DNA of 64,000 nt from Mitsuaria sp. PDC51 (GTDB lineage: Bacteria; Pseudomonadota; Gammaproteobacteria; Burkholderiales; Burkholderiaceae_C): NCBI RefSeq assembly GCF_900113225.1, contig NZ_FOZE01000002.1:186001-250000 (forward strand). Direction: 5' to 3'. Shown here in pieces: positions 59,197 to 64,000 of the stretch. Positions within the stretch are counted from its first letter, which is position 1, and every line of letters begins with the position of its first letter. Made by a program: the position numbers and the translations under genes. Under the pieces are notes generated by a model. The model was not told where the DNA came from. It saw only the letters and a list, made by a program, of their open reading frames with translations, and did no database searches.

Positions 59197-60677
59197 GCGA
59201 ATCCTTGCAGGTAATGACGCGTCAGCTGGGTGGCATTCGCGAAGCTGACGCCGCGGGCGTCGAAGCGGCCCAGCGCGCCCTCGGTCGCGGCGTCGACGTT
59301 GGTGACCAGCACCGTCAGGTCGAACAGCCCGTCGAGCTTGCGGTAGGCGCGCAGGCAGGCGACCGCGCGCAGCGGCGGGCCGTCCTTCTGCTGGACGAAG
59401 TCCTCGCGGCAGTACGGCGCGGTGCGGTCGCGGTCGGGACCGCCAAGGCGCTCGTTGCGGAAGCTGGCCGAATAGATCGTCGAGAAGCGGACCGCGCCCA
59501 GCTTGCTGCCGTCGTAGACCTCCTCGGTCACGCCGAAGTAGCCGGTCTGCAGGGACTCGCTGATGAACAGCGCGTGCTCCATCCGGCATTGCGTGCGCTG
59601 CATCTGCAGGCCCTGCGCGTCCGCGGAGGTGCCGCTGCCCCAGCAGCGCATGTACTGCTCCTGCGGGATCGGGAAGCGGTAGCGCGGGTGCGTCAGCGTG
59701 CGCCAGGGCTGGGCCAGGAAGTTGCGCGACAGCTCCTCCTGGTAGGCCATCAGCTGCTCGCGCAGCTTGGGCCAGGCCGCGCCCTTCATCGGCGCGGCGT
59801 CGCGGCTGCGCGCCAGCAGCGCGGCGGCGTGCTGCGCCGGCACCAGGAAGCTCATCTGCTGCGCGAAGATCATCGTCGACACGTTGATGCCGACGATCTC
59901 GCCGTCCTCGTCCAGCACCGGGCCGCCGCTCATGCCGGGGTTGATGGAGCCGGAGTAGTAGATCAGCGGATCGAAGCTGCGCTCGACCAGGCCGTTGTAG
60001 GTGCCCTCGACCACGGCGAAGGCGACGTCGTGCGGGTTGCCCATCGAGTAGATGCGCTCGCCCTTGGCCAGCGGCTGGTCGGTCTTGCGGAAGGCCAGCG
60101 GCGTGGCCGTCATGCGCGCGACGACGCCCTTGGGATCGGCCTTGGCATCGCCGCCCTTGGCGACGATGCGCAGCAGCGCCAGATCGCGACGGGCGTCGAA
60201 GTCGAGCAGGACGATGTCGCCACCGTCACCCTCCGGGGTCTGGTACTGCAGCCGGTAGCGCTCGGGCTCGAGCGCATGCTGGCTGATCACGTGGTAATTC
60301 GTGATGACGTGGCCCTGCGCGCTGACCACGAAGCCGGACCCCACCGAGGCCTGACTGCCGTTGAAGAGCGTGCGGACCTGCAGCAGCTGGGCGCGGCTGC
60401 GGTCATAGAGCCGGCGGGCGCTGGCGGAGACCGGGGCCGAGGCCATCGCCTGACTGGCCGCCGCCGTGCCGGGCTGCGGGGCGCTGGCGGGCGGCGTGAC
60501 GACGGACGGCGCCACGACGGGCGGTGCGGACAAGGGCGGCCGCTGCGGCGAGGGCGCCGGCTGGGCCTCCGGCGCGGGGCGCGTCTGCGCCGCGGCGGGC
60601 AGGCCGAGCGCCACCGCGACCAGCAGCGTGGCCGCCCGGGCGAGGGCCCGCCCAAGGGTGAGAGGATTTCGCGACAA
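59184..60677 (-). CDS. Secreted trypsin-like serine protease coupled to an FHA protein
   Basis: 497 residues. A signal peptide ends 'GLPAAAQ' (about 31), followed by a Pro/Ala-rich linker to about 85. The protease domain shows the triad His129 in 'ITNYHVIS', Asp165 in 'ARRDLALLRI' and Ser250 in 'NPGMSGGPVLD'. The C-terminal 200 residues have no PDZ motif that I can see and include several Cys ('YMRCWGSG', 'QRTQCRME', 'APYCRED', 'AVACLRA') that could form disulfides. Expected in the periplasm. The stop codon lies inside the FHA gene. Confidence 0.82.
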   Translation of the reverse strand: MSRNPLTLGRALARAATLLVAVALGLPAAAQTRPAPEAQPAPSPQRPPLSAPPVVAPSVVTPPASAPQPGTAAASQAMASAPVSASARRLYDRSRAQLLQVRTLFNGSQASVGSGFVVSAQGHVITNYHVISQHALEPERYRLQYQTPEGDGGDIVLLDFDARRDLALLRIVAKGGDAKADPKGVVARMTATPLAFRKTDQPLAKGERIYSMGNPHDVAFAVVEGTYNGLVERSFDPLIYYSGSINPGMSGGPVLDEDGEIVGINVSTMIFAQQMSFLVPAQHAAALLARSRDAAPMKGAAWPKLREQLMAYQEELSRNFLAQPWRTLTHPRYRFPIPQEQYMRCWGSGTSADAQGLQMQRTQCRMEHALFISESLQTGYFGVTEEVYDGSKLGAVRFSTIYSASFRNERLGGPDRDRTAPYCREDFVQQKDGPPLRAVACLRAYRKLDGLFDLTVLVTNVDAATEGALGRFDARGVSFANATQLTRHYLQGFAWTR

Positions 60678-60731
60678 CGCAGCAGACTCCAGGAATGAGC
60701 GAACGCCGCATGCTAGCGGCTTTGCGTCGCC

Positions 60732-62192
60732 TCAGGGCTGCTGCGGGCGCTCGCCGGCCGGCGGTTCCTCCGGAGTGGCGGACTGCCGCGGGCGCCGGTC
60801 GCCGGGCCAGGGGCCGAACAGCGGTTGCGGCATGCGCACCGGCGTGACGTCCAGGTACAGGTTGACCACGGTGTAGTCCTCGGGGCCGAGCTCGTCGGTG
60901 CTCCAGCCGATGCTGCCGGGGCCCTTGTAGAGGCGGAAGAGGAAGCCGAGGTCGGCCAGCGCGTCGCCCGCCTTGGGCGCCGCCTCGAAGCTCAGGCCGC
61001 GGAACTCGGGCTGCACGCTGTCGATGAGGATGGACATCGCGGTCGAGATGGTCGAGTCGCCCAGCATGTCCGTGTAGAACTGCGGCAGCGTGTAGTAGGG
61101 CTTGTAGTCCGGCGCACCGGGCTCCAGCTTCTGGCCGCGCAGCTTCAGCGCCGACGGCGTCACGCCGCGCGTGCGCAGGTTCATGCGGTCGCCGTGATCG
61201 AGGTAGGTGAGTCTGGCGTTCTTCAGGTTGAAGACGCCGAGCGCGCGGTCCGAACTCGCCTCGCTGAGGTCGACCAGCAAGGCCCCCTTGTGGCCGAGGA
61301 TCTCGACCTCGTCGCCGCGGATCACGGCGGCGGAGTTCTCGTCCACGCCCAGGCCCAGCTGGTAGCCCTTGGCCAGCATCAGCGGCACCATGCGGCCGAA
61401 GCGGCCGCGCTTGAGGAAGTGCTGGTCGACGAACAGCCCCGGCCCGACGAAGCCCAGCCCGCGGTCGATCTGCTTGCCCTCCTCCCACTGGCCCTTGAGG
61501 ATGCTGATCACGCTGGGCGCGTCCCGGAACATCACCGTGCTCATGATCGCGGCGCCCGCCGAGGTGCCGGCCACGACGCCGCCCTTGCGGTAGACGTCCC
61601 AGATGGCATCGAGCATCGGCGTCGAGTGGCCGCCCGGGAAGAGCACGTCGACGATGCGCTCCTGCGAACCGCCGGTGAAGAAGATGCCCTTGGCATTGCG
61701 CACCTTGGCGATCAGCGCGGCGTCGCGCACCACCTTGTTCAGGTCGACCCACGAGAACTTCGGCGCGACCGGCAGCGCCTCCGCGACCGCGCCGCGGCGC
61801 TGCAGCTGCTCGACCACCTGCTTGGCGCTGGCCTCCGGGTCCTCGGCGGCCGTGCCGAAGACGACGAAACGCGCGCCGCGCCCGCCCGCCAGCGCGATCA
61901 GCCGGTTCCAAACCTCGTCGTTGTCCGCCTTCAGGGCGCCGCCGATCGCCATCGCGTGGCCTTTAATGGGGACATCGGCGCCAGGGCCAGGCGTTGCCTG
62001 GGGAACGGACGCCGCGGGCACCGCGGGCGCTGCCGGCGCGGGAGCGACGAGGGCGGGCTTGGTCGCGGCCGGTCTGGCGGGCGTCGGCGCGCCGGGCGCG
62101 GTGGGAGCGGCCGCCCGGGCCGTCATCGCGGCCAGGACCAGCACCAGGCCGAAGGCGCCGGCTACGCGGCGCGGGGAACAGCGATCGAACAT
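60732..62192 (-). CDS. Cyanophycinase-like S51 serine peptidase, exported
   Basis: 486 residues. A signal peptide and Ala/Pro linker (1-75) precede the S51 core: 'MAIGGALKADNDEVWNRLIALAGG', 'FVVFGTAAEDPEASA', 'IFFTGGSQERIVDVL' and the nucleophile Ser211 in 'VVAGTSAGAAIMS'. 'DQHFLKRGRFGRMVPLMLAKGYQLGLGVDENSAAVI' is the cyanophycinase-type block. Such enzymes cut the beta-Asp-Arg polymer cyanophycin. The signal peptide suggests an extracellular or periplasmic form. No cyanophycin synthetase is in the window. ATG at 62192 gives the signal peptide; an open frame continues upstream. Confidence 0.85.
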   Translation of the reverse strand: MFDRCSPRRVAGAFGLVLVLAAMTARAAAPTAPGAPTPARPAATKPALVAPAPAAPAVPAASVPQATPGPGADVPIKGHAMAIGGALKADNDEVWNRLIALAGGRGARFVVFGTAAEDPEASAKQVVEQLQRRGAVAEALPVAPKFSWVDLNKVVRDAALIAKVRNAKGIFFTGGSQERIVDVLFPGGHSTPMLDAIWDVYRKGGVVAGTSAGAAIMSTVMFRDAPSVISILKGQWEEGKQIDRGLGFVGPGLFVDQHFLKRGRFGRMVPLMLAKGYQLGLGVDENSAAVIRGDEVEILGHKGALLVDLSEASSDRALGVFNLKNARLTYLDHGDRMNLRTRGVTPSALKLRGQKLEPGAPDYKPYYTLPQFYTDMLGDSTISTAMSILIDSVQPEFRGLSFEAAPKAGDALADLGFLFRLYKGPGSIGWSTDELGPEDYTVVNLYLDVTPVRMPQPLFGPWPGDRRPRQSATPEEPPAGERPQQP

Positions 62193-62317
62193 CGTCAAGG
62201 CCTCACGCCGCGGACCGGCGGCATCACGTAACCGGAGGAAGCCGCCCCATGACGGGGCGGATCGGACGAAGGGGGGAGCGCAGGAGGGCAACGATAGCGT
62301 CGCGTCCCCACCGACGG

Positions 62318-62332
62318 GTGACTGTTGGTCAC
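62318..62332. promoter_or_regulatory. Inverted repeat upstream of the TonB-dependent receptor
   Basis: GTGAC-TGTTG-GTCAC, a 5-bp inverted repeat with a 5-base centre, about 40 bases before the candidate -35. It could be an operator for the receptor gene or the divergent peptidase gene. Confidence 0.3.
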
Positions 62333-62372
62333 ACCGCAGTTGCTTCGTCGCGACTGTCCCGGGAGATCACCC

Positions 62373-62400
62373 TTGCCGGTGCCGGGCCGGTCCCTAGACT
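62373..62400 (+). promoter_or_regulatory. Candidate sigma-70 promoter of the TonB-dependent receptor
   Basis: TTGCCG (62373-62378), a 16-base spacer, then TAGACT (62395-62400), giving a leader of about 35 bases before ATG at 62443. Confidence 0.4.
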
Positions 62401-62442
62401 GGTCCGTCAGAGCCATCCCCCAACGGCCTCAGGGAGCCCGCC

Positions 62443-64000
62443 ATGACCGTCCCTTCCCCCCGTGTCGCCAAACGTCCGCCGTGCCCACCGAGCCTGCCGC
62501 GAGCCTGCGCGGTCGCCGCGCTGGGCGCGCTCTGCGGCCTCGCGCAGGCGCAGGTCGCCGCGCCGGAGGCCGCCGCCTCCGCCCCGCCGCAGCAGCTGCA
62601 GCGGGTGCAGATCACCGGTTCCGCGATCAAGCGCATTGCCGACGAGGGGGCGCTGCCGGTGCAGGTGCTGACCCGCAACGACATCGTCAAGGCCGGCGTC
62701 ACCACCGCGGCCGAGCTGATGGCGACGGTCTCCTCGCTCAGCAACAACCTCACCGACGGCGTCAGCATCGGCACCGGCGGCTTCCGCGACCAGATGGGCT
62801 TCAATTCGGCCAACCTGCGCGGCCTGGGCACCTCGTCGACGTTGGTGCTGCTGAACGGCCGGCGCATGGCCAACTTCGCCTCGCCGGGCGACGACAACGG
62901 CGTCGACCTCAACAACATCCCGGCCGCGGCGATCGAGCGCGTCGAGGTGCTGCTCGATGGCGCGTCCGCGATCTACGGCACCGATGCGATCGGCGGCGTC
63001 ATCAACTTCATCACCCGCAAGGACTACCAGGGCCTGCAGCTGGACGTCTACGCGGGCAAGTCCGGCGAGGGTGGCGCGGGCAAGCGCACCGCGTCGATCG
63101 CCGCCGGCCATGGCGACCTGGCGCGCGACGGCTTCAACCTGATGGGCGTGCTGGACCTGCAGAAGACCGGCGCGCTGCGCACCTCGCAGCGCGACTTCAT
63201 CTCCGACCTGCGCATTCCGGAGCGACTGCCGCACCTGCTGTCCTCGGCCAGCTTCCCCGGCAACATCCGCCTCTCGGGCGACCAGCGCGACTACCTCGAG
63301 TCGCAGGGCTTCGCGATCAATGGCCGGCCCATCACCACGCGCACGATCAACCTGAGCGCGCCGACCTGCCAGCCGCCGCACTCCCTCTACCTGCCTGACG
63401 GCATTGGCGGCGTCGACGGCTGCACCTACGACTACATGCGCGACCTGGAGCTCTATCCGAAGACGGACAAGGGCAGCTTCCTGGGCCGCGGCGTGCTCAA
63501 GCTGGGCGACCGGCACGAGGCCTTCATCGAGGCCGCCTACACCCGCAGCAAGAGCTGGTACGTCGGCACCAGCAACCGGATCGACGCGGACCTGGATGTC
63601 TCGATGATCCCGGCGCTGGCGGCGACCGGCCTGGGCGACGCGCTGCCGGACGACCGGCTCATCACCGTGCGCACCCGCATGCTGGAGGCCGGCCCGCGCG
63701 CGAGCGAACTCACCAGCACCGGCAGCCGCATCGTCGTCGGCATGACGGGCACGCTCGGCGCCTGGGACTACGACTGGGGCTACAACCACAGCGTCAACCG
63801 AATATCCGACCGCGACGTGCGTGGCTACCTGCCTGAGGACGCGACGATGGCCGCCTACGCCGACGGCCGGCTGAACCCCTTCGGCCCGTCGAGCGCGGAG
63901 GGCTTGGCCTTCCTGCGCGACAACAACATCAACCAGGAAGTGCGCCGCGCCCGCGGCACGATGGACAGCCTGGACGCGAAGGTCACGCGCAGCCTGATGG
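62443..64000 (+). CDS. TonB-dependent outer-membrane receptor (N-terminal part, cut by window end)
   Basis: 519 complete codons are in the window without a stop. A signal peptide ('ALGALCGLAQAQ') is followed by the plug domain: 'QRVQITGSAIKRI', 'LPVQVLTRNDIVKAG', 'SANLRGLGTSSTLVLLNGRRMAN', 'VDLNNIPAAAIERVEVLLDGASAIYGTDAIGGVINFITRK', which is the classic receptor plug. The barrel begins about residue 200 ('FNLMGVLDLQKTGAL'). The 'LDGASAIYGTDAIGGVINFITRK' type resembles receptors for carbohydrates or peptides in Xanthomonas-like bacteria more than siderophore receptors, but the ligand is open. AGGGAG precedes ATG at 62443. Confidence 0.92.
   Translation, partial: MTVPSPRVAKRPPCPPSLPRACAVAALGALCGLAQAQVAAPEAAASAPPQQLQRVQITGSAIKRIADEGALPVQVLTRNDIVKAGVTTAAELMATVSSLSNNLTDGVSIGTGGFRDQMGFNSANLRGLGTSSTLVLLNGRRMANFASPGDDNGVDLNNIPAAAIERVEVLLDGASAIYGTDAIGGVINFITRKDYQGLQLDVYAGKSGEGGAGKRTASIAAGHGDLARDGFNLMGVLDLQKTGALRTSQRDFISDLRIPERLPHLLSSASFPGNIRLSGDQRDYLESQGFAINGRPITTRTINLSAPTCQPPHSLYLPDGIGGVDGCTYDYMRDLELYPKTDKGSFLGRGVLKLGDRHEAFIEAAYTRSKSWYVGTSNRIDADLDVSMIPALAATGLGDALPDDRLITVRTRMLEAGPRASELTSTGSRIVVGMTGTLGAWDYDWGYNHSVNRISDRDVRGYLPEDATMAAYADGRLNPFGPSSAEGLAFLRDNNINQEVRRARGTMDSLDAKVTRSLM

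Noticed and set aside
58006-59589. Longer N-terminus for the FHA protein and an opposite-frame protein in the same region
   Set aside because: The upstream extension runs through the protease gene without motifs; the FHA domain begins right after the ATG at 59196.
1-64000. tRNA genes, CRISPR arrays, insertion sequences, prophage genes
   Set aside because: None could be recognised: no regularly spaced repeats of array type, no transposase or integrase-like protein, and no cloverleaf-type sequence noticed by eye. A tRNA scan could still find one.

Overview
The window is a high-GC, tightly packed chromosomal segment with no insertion sequence, prophage, CRISPR array or tRNA that I can recognise. 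Gene families and order point to a betaproteobacterium of the Burkholderiales, probably near Roseateles/Mitsuaria/Rubrivivax. The supporting features are dusB-fis-purH in a row, a phasin with a Lys/Ala/Pro tail, a PEP-CTERM protein, an mraZ-to-ftsZ division cluster followed by lpxC, and a class A RNase P RNA. The genus is inference; the order is fairly safe.

Layout. 1-6242: end of an alcohol-dehydrogenase-like gene, a periplasmic binding protein, a four-zinc-ribbon protein, a phasin, a PEP-CTERM surface protein, an M32 carboxypeptidase and a YqaA/DedA membrane protein. 6264-11250: a solute-binding protein, then dusB-fis-purH, then a small outer-membrane barrel with its own promoter and terminator. 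11378-16609: an overlapping run of aldehyde dehydrogenase, GMC oxidoreductase, PlsC-like acyltransferase, CdsA-like cytidylyltransferase and ruvC. 16626-19798: a cupin, a DUF1902/HicA toxin-antitoxin pair, and a COG4315 protein with an ECF sigma factor and its anti-sigma factor. 19839-23364: a heterodimeric ABC exporter. 23596-27292 (minus): a large trypsin-like protease, three tiny overlapping ORFs (one looks like a RelA/SpoT remnant), and lpxC.

27317-47816 (minus) holds an orphan sensor histidine kinase and then the complete dcw cluster, read from the right as mraZ, rsmH, ftsL, ftsI, murE, murF, mraY, murD, ftsW, murG, murC, ddlB, ftsQ, ftsA, ftsZ. Most junctions are ATGA overlaps. The cluster starts at a clear sigma-70 promoter overlaid by four 10-bp-spaced MraZ boxes and ends at an intrinsic terminator after ftsZ. 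Its oddest member is MurD, which carries an Ala/Pro/Glu-rich insertion of about 137 residues in the ATPase domain.

48202-64000: a metallo-beta-lactamase-fold hydrolase divergent from a TetR regulator with a palindromic operator between them, a chemoreceptor with a possible FNR box, an alpha-carbonic anhydrase, a Bcr/CflA exporter, a Gfo/Idh/MocA oxidoreductase, and a 127-bp imperfect palindrome abutting rnpB. After these come a GNAT acetyltransferase, a membrane acyltransferase, an overlapping FHA-membrane protein and secreted serine protease, a cyanophycinase-like peptidase, and the start of a TonB-dependent receptor cut by the window edge.

The best candidates for something new are the MurD insertion, the base-composition patches in rsmH and ftsQ-ftsA, the palindrome at rnpB, the RelA/SpoT remnant locus, and the FHA/protease pair. 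All functional claims rest on reading motifs by eye; no database search was run.
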